Shown here: positions 23,558 through 32,597 of the stretch, piece after piece | How positions within the stretch are numbered: position 1 is the first letter of the stretch | Layout: each line of letters begins with the position of its first letter | From: Marinobacter mobilis | Lineage (GTDB): Bacteria; Pseudomonadota; Gammaproteobacteria; Pseudomonadales; Oleiphilaceae | NCBI RefSeq assembly: GCF_900106945.1 | Contig: NZ_FNNE01000014.1 | Coordinates: forward strand, 1-43,634 | Length of the DNA: 43,634 nt | Reading direction: 5' to 3' | Program-made: the position numbers and the translations under genes | The notes under the pieces: model-generated | What the model saw: the letters and a program-made list of their open reading frames with translations, nothing else | Told to the model about the DNA's origin: nothing | Database searches by the model: none

Positions 23558-25729
23558 TTAGTTGGCTTGGGCCGCCATGGTACCGACGGTTTCAATGGAG
23601 GCCATGCGGCGGTCAAGTTCGAGCATGTCCGCCATGATGTAGCCACCTTCGCGGACAATAAAGTCCAGCTCGTCGTCCTGCTTGTCAGGATCGGCGGCCT
23701 GAAGGTCCTGCCAGTCTTCCAGCTCTTCCAGGGTTGCGAACGGTAACTCTCCACGAATTTCACGACGGGCATTGGCGATTGCCAGGCGGGTGCTTTCGAT
23801 TCTATCCAGCTCCTGACGGCGAATATCGGCATTCAGGCTGACGGAAGTCTGCTGACGCTGCTCTTCGAGAAAATCGATTTCCTGCTGCAACAGCTGGAAT
23901 TCCGGGTTACTGGCGAAACGGATATCGTGATTTTCACGCAGCTGATCAATGATGCTGCTGAAGTCGTAATAGCGGTTGTGGGGTACGGCTTCGATCTGAT
24001 CCCAGGGCAGGGCATGCTCAAGCGCATCCTCGCCAATGCGGGTATTGTCGACCCGGGACGGAATCACAATATCCGGCATAACCCCCTTGTGCTGGGTGGA
24101 GCCACCGGACACCCGGTAAAACTTGGACTGGGTGATTTTGAGCTGGCCATGGTTGAGCGGACGAACCGCTTGCACGGTGCCCTTACCGAAGGTCTGTGCT
24201 CCGACCACCAGGCCACGACCGTAATCCTGGATGGCCCCGGCAAAGATTTCTGATGCTGACGCACTCATGCGATTAACCATCACTACCAGCGGGCCGTCAT
24301 AGGCGACCGAAGGGTCCTGATCAGTGAGCACCTGGACATCGTTGGCTGAGTTGCGGATTTGCACGGTGGGGCCTTCGTCAATAAACAGACCGACCAGATC
24401 GTTGGCTTCATGAAGCGCCCCGCCGCCATTGTTGCGCAGATCTACAACCAGGCCATGGATGCCCTGTTTCTCAAGCTCATCAATCAGCTTGCGAACGTCG
24501 CGGGTGGTGCTCTTGTAATTCGGATCGCCCTGCTGCATGGCGCGGAAGTCGGCGTAAAAGGTCGGGATGGTGATCACGCCGACACGATAGCTGCCGTTGT
24601 CCCGCTCCAGTTCGATGATCTCGCTGCTGGCACTTTGCTCCTCAAGCTTGACCTGGTCTCGCTTGATGGCGATGGTGCGGGTCACCGATTCATCGCTGGC
24701 GTTGGCGGGAATGACTTCAAGGGTTACTACAGATTCACGGGGGCCGCGGATCAGGTCAACCACCTCATCCAGGCGCCAGCCAATGACGTTCACCGGGGTG
24801 GCTTCGTCTTCCTGGGTGACCGAAACAATGCGGTCGGCCGGCTGAAGCTGACCCTGCTTGGACGCCGGGCCACCCGGTACGAGTCGAACCACCTTGGTGT
24901 ACTCGTTATCAGACTGCAGCACTGCGCCAATCCCTTCCAGGGACAGACTCATATTGATATTGAAGTTTTCCGACGTGCGCGGCGAAAAATACGAGGTATG
25001 CGGATCCCAGATGCCGGTAAAGGCATTCATATAGGCCTGGAAGGCATCTTCACTGCGAACCTGAGCGGTGCGGTTGAGCTGGCTCTGGTAACGTCTGCGC
25101 AGGGTGTCAGTAATGGTTTCGTCGTCGGTACCATTGAGGCGCTGGGCCAGAACGGCGTTCTTGATACGGCGGGTCCACAGTTCATTGAGTTCTTCCTGGT
25201 TGGCCACCCATTCTGCATCCGAGCGGTCCAGCAGCAATAACTCGCCCGTGTTGAAGTCGAGTTGATCAAGGCCTCCGTCGATGACGGTCAGGGCATACTC
25301 CAGGCGTTCAATGATCCGTTGCTGAACAGCGTTGTAAATGCTGAAGCCGGGCTGCAGCTGACCGGTTTTTAATGCTGAGCCGAGACGATCACGCAGCGGT
25401 TCGAAGTCTGCAAGGTCTTCTTGGGTCAGGTAAACCCGTTGTCCGTCGAGGTAGTCCAGATAGGCGTCGAAGACCTGGCTGGAAAGGGCATCATCAATGG
25501 ACAGATCGCGGAAGTGGGTAAACTGCAACTGGCGGGCGATCAGGATGTTGGCCCGGGCCTGGTCGACGGTAGGTGTCACCGGCTCATAGGCGGCTTCCCG
25601 TTCAATGCTGGCCTGCAGCACCAGGGGGCTGGCCAGCAAGGCCGCAGCCATGGCGCAGCCAAGAGTGCTGAGCCGCCGTCCGGCCCTGTGACGGCCTGCA
25701 GTAAGTCTGAATCGTTCCGCAATGTTCAT
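23558..25729 (-). CDS. prc: Tail-specific periplasmic protease Prc
   Basis: This protein of about 723 residues is a carboxy-terminal processing peptidase of family S41. In E. coli, Prc degrades ssrA-tagged periplasmic proteins and MepS. The signal peptide lies within residues 1-45 (GCAMAAALLASPLVLQAS). An N-terminal Prc domain with FNINMSLSLEGIGAVLQSD leads into a PDZ domain (RLVPGGPASKQGQLQPADRI). The S41 core follows, with GLVVDLRNNGGGALHEA, the catalytic serine in RMSASASEIFAGA and the lysine in QTFGKGTVQAV. A DUF3340-like C-terminal region completes it. ATG 25729 is preferred over 25738 because AGG lies only two bases before the latter. A structured leader lies upstream and the HTH gene follows. 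Confidence 0.94.
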   Translation of the reverse strand: MNIAERFRLTAGRHRAGRRLSTLGCAMAAALLASPLVLQASIEREAAYEPVTPTVDQARANILIARQLQFTHFRDLSIDDALSSQVFDAYLDYLDGQRVYLTQEDLADFEPLRDRLGSALKTGQLQPGFSIYNAVQQRIIERLEYALTVIDGGLDQLDFNTGELLLLDRSDAEWVANQEELNELWTRRIKNAVLAQRLNGTDDETITDTLRRRYQSQLNRTAQVRSEDAFQAYMNAFTGIWDPHTSYFSPRTSENFNINMSLSLEGIGAVLQSDNEYTKVVRLVPGGPASKQGQLQPADRIVSVTQEDEATPVNVIGWRLDEVVDLIRGPRESVVTLEVIPANASDESVTRTIAIKRDQVKLEEQSASSEIIELERDNGSYRVGVITIPTFYADFRAMQQGDPNYKSTTRDVRKLIDELEKQGIHGLVVDLRNNGGGALHEANDLVGLFIDEGPTVQIRNSANDVQVLTDQDPSVAYDGPLVVMVNRMSASASEIFAGAIQDYGRGLVVGAQTFGKGTVQAVRPLNHGQLKITQSKFYRVSGGSTQHKGVMPDIVIPSRVDNTRIGEDALEHALPWDQIEAVPHNRYYDFSSIIDQLRENHDIRFASNPEFQLLQQEIDFLEEQRQQTSVSLNADIRRQELDRIESTRLAIANARREIRGELPFATLEELEDWQDLQAADPDKQDDELDFIVREGGYIMADMLELDRRMASIETVGTMAAQAN

Positions 25730-25820
25730 AATTATCATTACCTGATGCTGTATTTCGCAACCCGGCCATCAAAGTCTGAATCATGGAACAAATGGGGGTC
25801 ACGTCAGATAGACCGGAAAC

Positions 25821-25888
25821 CTCTGAATGGGCCCAGATCTGTGCCGCCCCAGAAGGGAACGTACGGACAGGACGGGGCCTATTCAGAG
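25821..25888. other. Long imperfect hairpin, candidate structured RNA
   Basis: CTCTGAATGGGCCC (25821-25834) pairs with 25875-25888 as 14 pairs, one of them G-U. Inside, CTGT-G-CCG pairs with CGG-ACAG, and a small CCC/GGG stem lies at the tip. The plus-strand version carries several GGA triplets in unpaired or loop positions (near 25855, 25865 and 25869). The minus-strand version would be the leader of prc, about 85-150 nt before its start. I do not recognise it as a known RNA family. No U-tract follows it on either strand. Confidence 0.5.
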
Positions 25889-26051
25889 ACTCCCGTATTC
25901 AATTCATTGTAGGCAAGCGGTTGATCCGTTGCCACAGTTCGCTGGTATCGCAATGTGACAATATGTCCATCATATGGCCACGTGCAACGGATTGTTATCA
26001 ATCCCTTACGATAATGGTTGGGGCTGCGGAGTAGATCTCAAGGGGAAGGGT

Positions 26052-26081
26052 GCCCGGAAAGGACTGAAGGCCTTTCCGGGC
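26052..26081. terminator. Strong hairpin after the fadB-like gene
   Basis: GCCCGGAAAGG (26052-26062) pairs perfectly with CCTTTCCGGGC (26071-26081) around an 8-nt loop, just after the fadB-like stop. There is no T-run downstream on the minus strand, so it may protect the 3' end of the transcript or stop it only partly. Confidence 0.5.
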
Positions 26082-26087
26082 GATGGA

Positions 26088-28238
26088 TTACGCGAAGGGC
26101 GTGTTGGACTCGGCTTTCTCCAGCAGCAGCGCGGGAGGGGTGAACCGGCTGCCATACTGCTTGGCCAGTTCGGCGGCGCGAGTGGCGAATGCCCGCACGC
26201 CATAGTGATTGATGAACTGGACGGCGCCGCCGGTCCATGGGGCATAGCCAATGCCGAAGATGCTGCCGATGTTGGCGTCTTCGATCGAGCGCAGAACGCC
26301 TTCCTCCAGGCACCGCACGGTTTCGATCGCCTGAATGAACAGAATGCGGTCTTTCAGATCCTGCAGCCGGGTTGCCGTGGCTTTCTCCTGGTCGACGAAC
26401 AGCGTCTCCAGCTCCGGCCACAAGAACTTCTTGCCTTGCTGCGGATATTCGTAGAAACCGGCGCCTGCGGCCTTGCCCTTGCGCCCCTGTGTTTCAACCA
26501 TGGTGTCAATCACAGCTTCCGCCGGGTGCGGAACCCATGTGCCGCCGGCGGCTTCTGTGTCTTTTCTGCTCTGCGCCCGGATGTGCTGCATCAGGGTCAG
26601 GCTGACTTCATCGGAAATGGCCAGGGGACCGACTGGCATACCGGCCAAGACGCCGGCATTTTCGATGCTGGTAGGGTGGATGCCTTCTGCCAGCATGGCG
26701 ATGCCTTCATTGACGAAAGTGCCGAAGACCCGGGAGGTGAAGAAGCCACGGCTGTCGTTGACGACAATGGGGATCTTGCCAATCTGCAGCACATAGTCAA
26801 AGGCCCGCGCCAGGGTCTCGTCCGAGGTCTTCTCGCCGACGATGATTTCCACCAGTTGCATCTTGTCCACCGGGGAGAAGAAATGCAGGCCGATGAAATT
26901 CTCTGCTCTGGCGGAGGCATTTGCCAATTGGGTGATGGGAATTGTGGAGGTATTGGACGCAAAGATGCCGTTGCCCACCAGTTTCGGCTCGGCTTCCTGG
27001 GTTACCCGGGCTTTCAGGTTGCTGTCTTCGAACACCGCCTCAATCACCAGATCACAGCCGGCCAGGTCATCCGCGGAATCGGTGGCTTTGATGCGGTTGA
27101 GTACGGTGTCCTTCTGCTCTTCGGTCATGCGCTTACGGCTGACTTTCTTGCTCAGCAGGTTGGCAGAATAGCCCTTTCCTTTCTCGGCGTTCTCCACTGA
27201 CACGTCTTTCAGAACCACGTCGATACCACGGGCAGCAGTGGCGTAGGCGATCCCCGCCCCCATCATTCCAGCGCCGAGTACACCAACCTTGCTGAAGCTC
27301 GCCCGGTCAACGCCTTGGGGTCGGCTGCCGCCGGCCTTGATGGCATTGAGCTGGAACCAGAAGGTACCGGTCATGTTCTTGGCGACCTGACCGATAACCA
27401 GCTCGGTGAAGTAGCGGGTTTCGATCAGACTGCCGTTGTCAAAGTCTACCTGGCAGCCCTCAACCGCGGCGGAGAGGATCCGCTCTGGGGCGGGATAGCA
27501 GCCTTTGGTTTTCTGCTTCAGCATGGCCGGAGCAATGGCCAGCTTTTGTGCCATCGCCGGATGGTGGGGGGCGCCACCGGGGAGCTTGAAGCCTTTCTTG
27601 TCCCATGGCTGTTGGCAGCCAGGGTTGGCTTCGATAAACGCCCGAGCCTTTCCGATCAGGTCATCAGCCGAGCTGGCGAGTTCATCCACGATGCCGGCCT
27701 TGAGTGCGGCTTTCGGGTTGACCTTTTTGCCTTCCATCAGGAACGGGAACGCCGCTTCCAGCCCGATCATTCGCGGCAGGCGCTGGGTGCCGCCGCCACC
27801 AGGCAGCAGGCCAAGGGTGACTTCCGGCAGACCGAGTTGAATCTTGTCGTCGTCGAGAACCACCCGGTGGTGGCAGGCCAGGCAGAGTTCCAGGCCGCCG
27901 CCAAGTGCGGAGCCGTTAATGGCTGCCACAACCGGCTTGCCGCAGGTTTCCAATTTACGCATGGCGGCCTTGAGGCCATTAACCATGTCTTCAAACGCCT
28001 TGGCGTCATCGCGGGTGACTTTGTGGAGTTCGTTGAGGTCGCCACCGGCGAAGAAGGTTTTCTTGGCAGAGGCAATGATGATGCCGCGAACCGTGTCGAG
28101 GTCGGCGGTAACTTTTTCGACCGTGGCGTCGAGGGCATCGCGGAACACCGAATTCATGGTGTTGGCTGATTGCCCCGGCATGTCGATGGTCAGGGTGAGA
28201 ATCTGGTCGGCACCCAGTTCGTAACGAATAGCAGTCAT
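26088..28238 (-). CDS. FadB/FadJ-type multifunctional beta-oxidation protein
   Basis: This 716-residue fusion joins enoyl-CoA hydratase and 3-hydroxyacyl-CoA dehydrogenase, which act successively in fatty-acid beta-oxidation. The hydratase half (about 1-190) has the oxyanion motif NGSALGGGLELCLACHHRV and PEVTLGLLPGGGGTQRLPR. The dehydrogenase half begins near residue 315 with KVGVLGAGMMGAGIAYATAA, the NAD-binding Rossmann motif. The catalytic histidine lies in FIGLHFFSPVDKMQLVEI, and the C-terminal dehydrogenase domains follow (NDSRGFFTSRVFGTFVNEG). The length is close to E. coli FadJ (714). It starts 24 bp after the thiolase stop, so the two form an operon. The substrate chain length cannot be told from sequence. 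Confidence 0.93.
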   Translation of the reverse strand: MTAIRYELGADQILTLTIDMPGQSANTMNSVFRDALDATVEKVTADLDTVRGIIIASAKKTFFAGGDLNELHKVTRDDAKAFEDMVNGLKAAMRKLETCGKPVVAAINGSALGGGLELCLACHHRVVLDDDKIQLGLPEVTLGLLPGGGGTQRLPRMIGLEAAFPFLMEGKKVNPKAALKAGIVDELASSADDLIGKARAFIEANPGCQQPWDKKGFKLPGGAPHHPAMAQKLAIAPAMLKQKTKGCYPAPERILSAAVEGCQVDFDNGSLIETRYFTELVIGQVAKNMTGTFWFQLNAIKAGGSRPQGVDRASFSKVGVLGAGMMGAGIAYATAARGIDVVLKDVSVENAEKGKGYSANLLSKKVSRKRMTEEQKDTVLNRIKATDSADDLAGCDLVIEAVFEDSNLKARVTQEAEPKLVGNGIFASNTSTIPITQLANASARAENFIGLHFFSPVDKMQLVEIIVGEKTSDETLARAFDYVLQIGKIPIVVNDSRGFFTSRVFGTFVNEGIAMLAEGIHPTSIENAGVLAGMPVGPLAISDEVSLTLMQHIRAQSRKDTEAAGGTWVPHPAEAVIDTMVETQGRKGKAAGAGFYEYPQQGKKFLWPELETLFVDQEKATATRLQDLKDRILFIQAIETVRCLEEGVLRSIEDANIGSIFGIGYAPWTGGAVQFINHYGVRAFATRAAELAKQYGSRFTPPALLLEKAESNTPFA

Positions 28239-28262
28239 AATCGGTTCTCCTCAGGTGTCGGC

Positions 28263-29471
28263 TCAGCAGCGTTCAATGATGGTCGCAATTCCCATACCGC
28301 CACCCACACAGAGGGTGGCCAGGCCGTAGCGCAGTTCGCGACGTTCCAGCTCATCGAGCAGGGTGCCGACAATCATTGCTCCGGTGGCACCGAGGGGGTG
28401 GCCGAGGGCAATGGCACCGCCATTGACGTTGACTTTGTCGTCGGGCACGGAGAGTTCTTTCTGGAATCGCATCACCACTGAGGCGAAGGCTTCGTTGACT
28501 TCAAACAGGTCGATCTGGTCAACGCTCAGGCCTGCTTTTTCGAGGGCCTTACGGGCTGCGGGGGCCGGACCGGTCAGCATGATGGTCGGATCGGTACTGG
28601 TGACTGCGGTGGCAACGATGCGTGCTCGCGGAGTCAGGCCAAGCGCTTTGCCCTTGGCTTCGCTGCCGATCAGCATGGCCGTGGCACCGTCGACGATACC
28701 GGAGGAGTTACCGGCGTGGTGAACGTGGTTGATCTTTTCCACGTAGTGGTACTTTTCCCGGGCGACGCCGTCAAAGCCCATTTCACCCATCATCTGGAAC
28801 GACGGTCTGAGTTGGCCCAGGGATTCCAGGGTCGTGTTGCCACGGACATGTTCGTCCCGATCGAGGATGGTGACGCCATTCTGATCTTTGACAGGGACAA
28901 CGGAGCGTTTGAAATAGCCGTTCTCCCAGGCATTGGCGGCCTTCTTCTGGGAGTTGACGGCAAATTGGTCAACATCCTCGCGGCTGAATCCCTCGATGGT
29001 GGCGATCAGGTCGGCACCAATGCCCTGGGGCATGAACCCGGTGTGCAGGTTGGTAGCAGGGTCCATGGCCCAGGCACCCCCGTCGGAACCCATGGCAACC
29101 CGGGACATGGCTTCAACGCCACCGGCAACCACCAGATCTTCCCAGCCTGAACGAACCTTCATGGCGGCCAGGTTAACGGCTTCCAGGCCGGAGGCACAGA
29201 AACGGTTGAGGGTGACGCCGGCCACCACTTCGTCCCAGTCTGCAGCCAGCGCCGCAGTCTTTGCAATATCGGCACCCTGATCGCCTACGGCGGTAACGCA
29301 GCCCATAACAATGTCGTCAACCTGGGACGTATCCAAGTTGTTCCTTTCCTGCAGCGCCTTGAGCACGGTGGTCATCAGGGTGATGGGTTTAACGCTGTGC
29401 AGGGAGCCGTCTTTCTTGCCACGGCCTCTTGGGGTGCGCACTGCATCGAAGATATAGGCCTCGGTGCTCAT
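28263..29471 (-). CDS. Acetyl-CoA acetyltransferase / 3-ketoacyl-CoA thiolase
   Basis: This 402-residue thiolase cleaves 3-ketoacyl-CoA, or condenses two acetyl-CoA. The nucleophilic cysteine is in LNRFCASGLEAVNLAAMKV. The His motif is in NVNGGAIALGHPLGATGAM, and the second cysteine is in ATLCVGGGMGIATIIE at the C-terminus. The start chosen is ATG 29471 (MSTEAYIFDAVRTPRGRGKK), with GAGG six to seven bases upstream. The frame runs further to 29540 but without a ribosome site. It precedes the FadB/FadJ-like gene by 24 bp, giving a two-gene beta-oxidation operon. Confidence 0.93.
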   Translation of the reverse strand: MSTEAYIFDAVRTPRGRGKKDGSLHSVKPITLMTTVLKALQERNNLDTSQVDDIVMGCVTAVGDQGADIAKTAALAADWDEVVAGVTLNRFCASGLEAVNLAAMKVRSGWEDLVVAGGVEAMSRVAMGSDGGAWAMDPATNLHTGFMPQGIGADLIATIEGFSREDVDQFAVNSQKKAANAWENGYFKRSVVPVKDQNGVTILDRDEHVRGNTTLESLGQLRPSFQMMGEMGFDGVAREKYHYVEKINHVHHAGNSSGIVDGATAMLIGSEAKGKALGLTPRARIVATAVTSTDPTIMLTGPAPAARKALEKAGLSVDQIDLFEVNEAFASVVMRFQKELSVPDDKVNVNGGAIALGHPLGATGAMIVGTLLDELERRELRYGLATLCVGGGMGIATIIERC

Positions 29472-29698
29472 GGTCTGTCCTCGGGTCTGATTGTTGTTTG
29501 CTGGGGTATGGCGAACGATAACAGGCCGGCCATTCCCCAAATGATTCGACAGCTTACCTTAGCCTGTCGTTCCCGCTTCGGGTAATGACGCCGGCTGCCA
29601 ATTCAATTGGCGAAAGCGCTCATGACAACCTCGGTGGTGGCAACTATGGTTGTAGGCATCAGTCAGGTTTTTTATTGGACAGTCAGCCGGAGGCGTGC

Positions 29699-29962
29699 AT
29701 GTCGTTATTAAATGCGATCGATAATTATTATGAGCGGTTGGTAGCGGAAGCCGTTGAGGCCAGCCGCACAGAAGGGGACGCCGAGGATTTTCTGGCAGAC
29801 GTGATGTGCGTTGCCCTGAACAGACTGCCATCCCGCTATTACCGGTTCGCCATCGATATGAGCTTCTACCTGGCGGATCAGGAATTGGAGGAAATGAAAG
29901 AAAAAGCCCGGGTCGCTGTCGCTGAAGCCCGGGCTTTTGTGGGGTCTCACTCACGGGAGTGA
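29699..29962 (+). CDS. ComFB-family small protein
   Basis: This 87-residue protein belongs to the late competence protein ComFB family, recognised by NAIDNYYERLVAEAVEA at the N-terminus. DFLADVMCVALNRLPSRYYR lies in the middle and FYLADQELEEMKEKARVAV near the end. The fold is small and helical with no membrane segment. Some cyanobacterial members have been reported to bind cyclic dinucleotides; whether this one does is unknown. The start is ATG 29699, with GGAGG six bases upstream; the upstream frame from 29585 lacks a ribosome site. The last codons form a hairpin terminator. It is convergent with the DUF349 gene, 6 bp away. Confidence 0.82.
   Translation: MSLLNAIDNYYERLVAEAVEASRTEGDAEDFLADVMCVALNRLPSRYYRFAIDMSFYLADQELEEMKEKARVAVAEARAFVGSHSRE
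29902..29938. terminator. Terminator embedded in comFB-like coding sequence
   Basis: AAAAGCCCGGG (29902-29912) and CCCGGGCTTTT (29928-29938) form an 11-bp stem with a 15-nt loop, with A- and T-runs that make it usable in both directions. It lies wholly within the last 20 codons of the ComFB-like gene, 31 bp before the stop of the convergent DUF349 gene. Confidence 0.7.
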
Positions 29963-29968
29963 TCGCGA

Positions 29969-32419
29969 TTAACTGATTGAGGCGTTAAGCGCGAGCTTCA
30001 GCCGTTCTGCCATGTCAGCGGCCCGGTCGCTCTGATCAAGGCCGATGCACCAGTGTGCGACCAGGGATTCCAGCTGATCGCGGGAATTGCCCCCGGTATT
30101 TCCGCCGCCGAGTCCGTCAGACAGACGTTGTACCTGGATTTCCATGCGCAGGGCCTGATCGTGCTCCGGGGATGGGATTTCCGAGAGGATCTCGGCGCGA
30201 ACCACCAGTTCCCGAGCGGACAGTTCCGCGAGTGCTTGCGAACGACGGTTCCAGGCTTCGGGAAGGGTGGGCATGGCGGAGTTGTCCAGGCAGGCATCGA
30301 TGTACTGATGCCAGCTGGCAATGCGATCCGCCTGGACTTGCAGTGCCTGCAAGGCTTTCAGCCGCGAACGTTCTGCGGCCAGTTGGTCAGACATCGGTCG
30401 AGAAGCCGGTTGCTGACTCAGCTTATTCAGCTCCTCAAGCGCCTGCGCCAGAGCGTCCCCGGTGACACTCTGGTCGGTGAGCCTGCTGGTCTGGGCCAGG
30501 GCATCCCGCAGACGCTGGTCGGCGGCTTCGGTTTCCTGCTGGTGTGCGGAACGCTCGGCCTCACGACGATCGAAAACGGCATCGCAGGCCTGACGGAAGG
30601 CCCGCCACAATTTTCGGTCTTCGCGGTGACGGGTGATGCCGATGGCTTGCCATTCGCCCTGCAGCGCTTTGGCCTGGTTCATGGCCTCGGCCAGTGGCTC
30701 CAGCTCTTTCAGGGCCTGGGCCCGTTCGACAATGGCCTGTTTCAGCTGCTCATTTTTCTCACGTTCCGCGTTTAGTGGTGATTCCAGGCGCTTGAGCAAA
30801 GCGTCGAAGCGCTTCTGTACGGTACGGTTGTCACGGAATTCCACCGGCCAGGCCGCCTTCCATTCGGCCCGTGCCGTTCTCAGGATCTGGTCGATCGCTT
30901 TCCAGTCAGAACGGGACAGGTCAGTGTTGTTGAGGAAAGTTTCCAGTTCGTCACAAATCGTACTGCGCTTGTCCAGGTTGGTTTGCTTGAGCCCGGATTT
31001 CGCCGCGAAGTAAGCCTTGCAAGGCTCGTAGGCGGCGTCGGAGGCCTTCTTGAAGCGATCCCAGAGCGTGCGGTCGGAAGAGCCGCCGAGTTCCCGCCAT
31101 TCATTCTGCAGTTCTTTGATGCGCTCTGCTTTGGCCTCGGGGTCCATCGGTTGGTCTGCGAGGTATTCCATCTGCTCGCACAGGGCCAATTGCTTGGGGC
31201 CGGTGGCGAAGCCTTGCCAGTCGTTGAGTTCGCGCAGCTGGCCTCCGAGCAGTTGCAGGCGGGCCTGATGGGAACGGGCATTCGCCTTGTTCAGGGCCTT
31301 TTGCAGCTGCTGTGCTTTTTTGAATAACTGCCGGGACTCTTTGAGCTGGCGGGCTTCCAGGGCCTGTTCGAGCTGATCCAGCGTGTCGCTGAAGGCCCTG
31401 GCATTCTGTTTTTGCTGCTCGTCATCAAGGGGCTTGTCCGGTCGCGCCGCCGGGGTTTTGATCAGAGTGTTCAGCTGGCGCAGTTGCTCTGGTACGGCAA
31501 AACCGGGTGGCCAGGCAATATCGCCCAGTAGGGTCTTCGCCTCAGTCAGCTGAGGCTCAGCCAGGGTGTTGTCGGAGACCTGGTCGAGCAGTGCCTGCAG
31601 GGATGCGGTGGCGGTGGAAAAACGACGCGCTGCAACAAGAAAGGCTTTCAGGGCCTGCATGGCGGTTTCGTACTGCTTTTGCTCGGATTTCTGGACTTGG
31701 GTATCCCGGGTGGCTTCGAGCCAGCGGATTTCCTGGGTTTTCTGCAGCGCGTCCACGGCTGATAGGGAGGGCAGGGCGTGGGCGGCGGAGTCCTTAAGGT
31801 CGTCAAGGGTTGCCTCAAGCAGTTCGATCGTGCTGGCGCGCTGCTGGGACTGGTTTGCGTGGCGTTGTTGCTCAGCGGCTGCGGCCGCGAATGTCTGGAT
31901 GCGCTCGCGGCAGCCGCTACAGGCGTTAAGGAAGGCCGATGCCTGCTCGGCGGATGCCTGGGCTTCAATCTGTTCCCATTGCTTCAGCAGGGCTTCGAAG
32001 CGGGCTTCGTAGAGATTGGTATCTTCGCTGCGTGCCTGCTCCTCGGCCTGTCGGATCAGCGCCTGAATGCGTTCCCGGGTCTGGCTGAGGGCGGCTTCCG
32101 CCTGCTTGATTTCCTGAAGCTTGTTGCGTACCAGTTGGTAAACGCCCTTGTCTTTGCCTTTGCTCGCTTTCTGGACCCGGTTTAGGGTGTCGCGGTCATC
32201 AATGGTGCTCGCGGCCCGCTGACGAATATCAGCGGTCACACCATCAATGGATAACTGTTCCAGTTGCGCCAGTGTTGGCTGGCCTTTGAGGATACTGTCC
32301 TGCTCGGATTTCAGCTCATCCTGCCGGTCCCGGGCTTCAGCGATCGGGGCCTGGGGTTTTGGCTCCGGAGCCGGTTGGGCTTTGCGGTTCTTGAACAGTT
32401 TCCGGATGAATGCAGCCAT
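29969..32419 (-). CDS. DUF349 coiled-coil protein
   Basis: This 816-residue, strongly charged, almost entirely helical protein contains several DUF349 repeats. They are recognisable by segments such as LQNEWRELGGSSDRTLWDRF (about residues 430-450) and LQGEWQAIGITRHREDRKLW (about 575-595), each followed by FKKASDAAYEPCKAYF or FRQACDAVFDRREAER. The N-terminus MAAFIRKLFKNRKAQPAPEP is basic with no signal peptide, so the protein should be cytoplasmic. Its function is unknown. The start chosen is ATG 32419, with AAGGA seven bases upstream; 47 upstream codons are judged non-coding. It is divergent from recX. Confidence 0.87.
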   Translation of the reverse strand: MAAFIRKLFKNRKAQPAPEPKPQAPIAEARDRQDELKSEQDSILKGQPTLAQLEQLSIDGVTADIRQRAASTIDDRDTLNRVQKASKGKDKGVYQLVRNKLQEIKQAEAALSQTRERIQALIRQAEEQARSEDTNLYEARFEALLKQWEQIEAQASAEQASAFLNACSGCRERIQTFAAAAAEQQRHANQSQQRASTIELLEATLDDLKDSAAHALPSLSAVDALQKTQEIRWLEATRDTQVQKSEQKQYETAMQALKAFLVAARRFSTATASLQALLDQVSDNTLAEPQLTEAKTLLGDIAWPPGFAVPEQLRQLNTLIKTPAARPDKPLDDEQQKQNARAFSDTLDQLEQALEARQLKESRQLFKKAQQLQKALNKANARSHQARLQLLGGQLRELNDWQGFATGPKQLALCEQMEYLADQPMDPEAKAERIKELQNEWRELGGSSDRTLWDRFKKASDAAYEPCKAYFAAKSGLKQTNLDKRSTICDELETFLNNTDLSRSDWKAIDQILRTARAEWKAAWPVEFRDNRTVQKRFDALLKRLESPLNAEREKNEQLKQAIVERAQALKELEPLAEAMNQAKALQGEWQAIGITRHREDRKLWRAFRQACDAVFDRREAERSAHQQETEAADQRLRDALAQTSRLTDQSVTGDALAQALEELNKLSQQPASRPMSDQLAAERSRLKALQALQVQADRIASWHQYIDACLDNSAMPTLPEAWNRRSQALAELSARELVVRAEILSEIPSPEHDQALRMEIQVQRLSDGLGGGNTGGNSRDQLESLVAHWCIGLDQSDRAADMAERLKLALNASIS

Positions 32420-32597
32420 GAACGTATCCTTCAGTATTGAAACGAGGTCCTGGTATCCGGCACAGTGGGCCGGTACCACACATCGGCCAGCCGGTAACAC
32501 CGGCAGCCGGGCAGAGGTTGGGCGAAGTCTGAATTTGGTTGTTCCGCCTCGAGGGAACATAGTCTAGCGTTTGGAAGGCACCAGCGGGAAGAGTCAA

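Larger units (their letters stand above)
25739..26087. other. Intergenic region with long hairpins upstream of prc
   Basis: This 349-bp space separates prc and the fadB-like gene, both on the minus strand. It contains a long nested hairpin (25821-25888), the hairpin GGCAA-G-CGG-TTGAT-CCG-TTGCC (25912-25933), the hairpin GGATTG-TTAT-CAATCC near 25988-26003, and a stem just after the fadB stop. Small open frames crossing it have no ribosome sites or familiar sequence and are judged non-coding. Confidence 0.6.

Noticed and set aside
25783..26034. Small plus-strand frame between prc and the fadB-like gene
   Set aside because: It crosses the long hairpin, lacks a Shine-Dalgarno sequence, and reads as low-complexity translation.
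25974..27200. 408-codon open frame on plus
   Set aside because: It is antisense to the FadB-like gene with no recognisable protein sequence. High-GC codon bias produces such frames.
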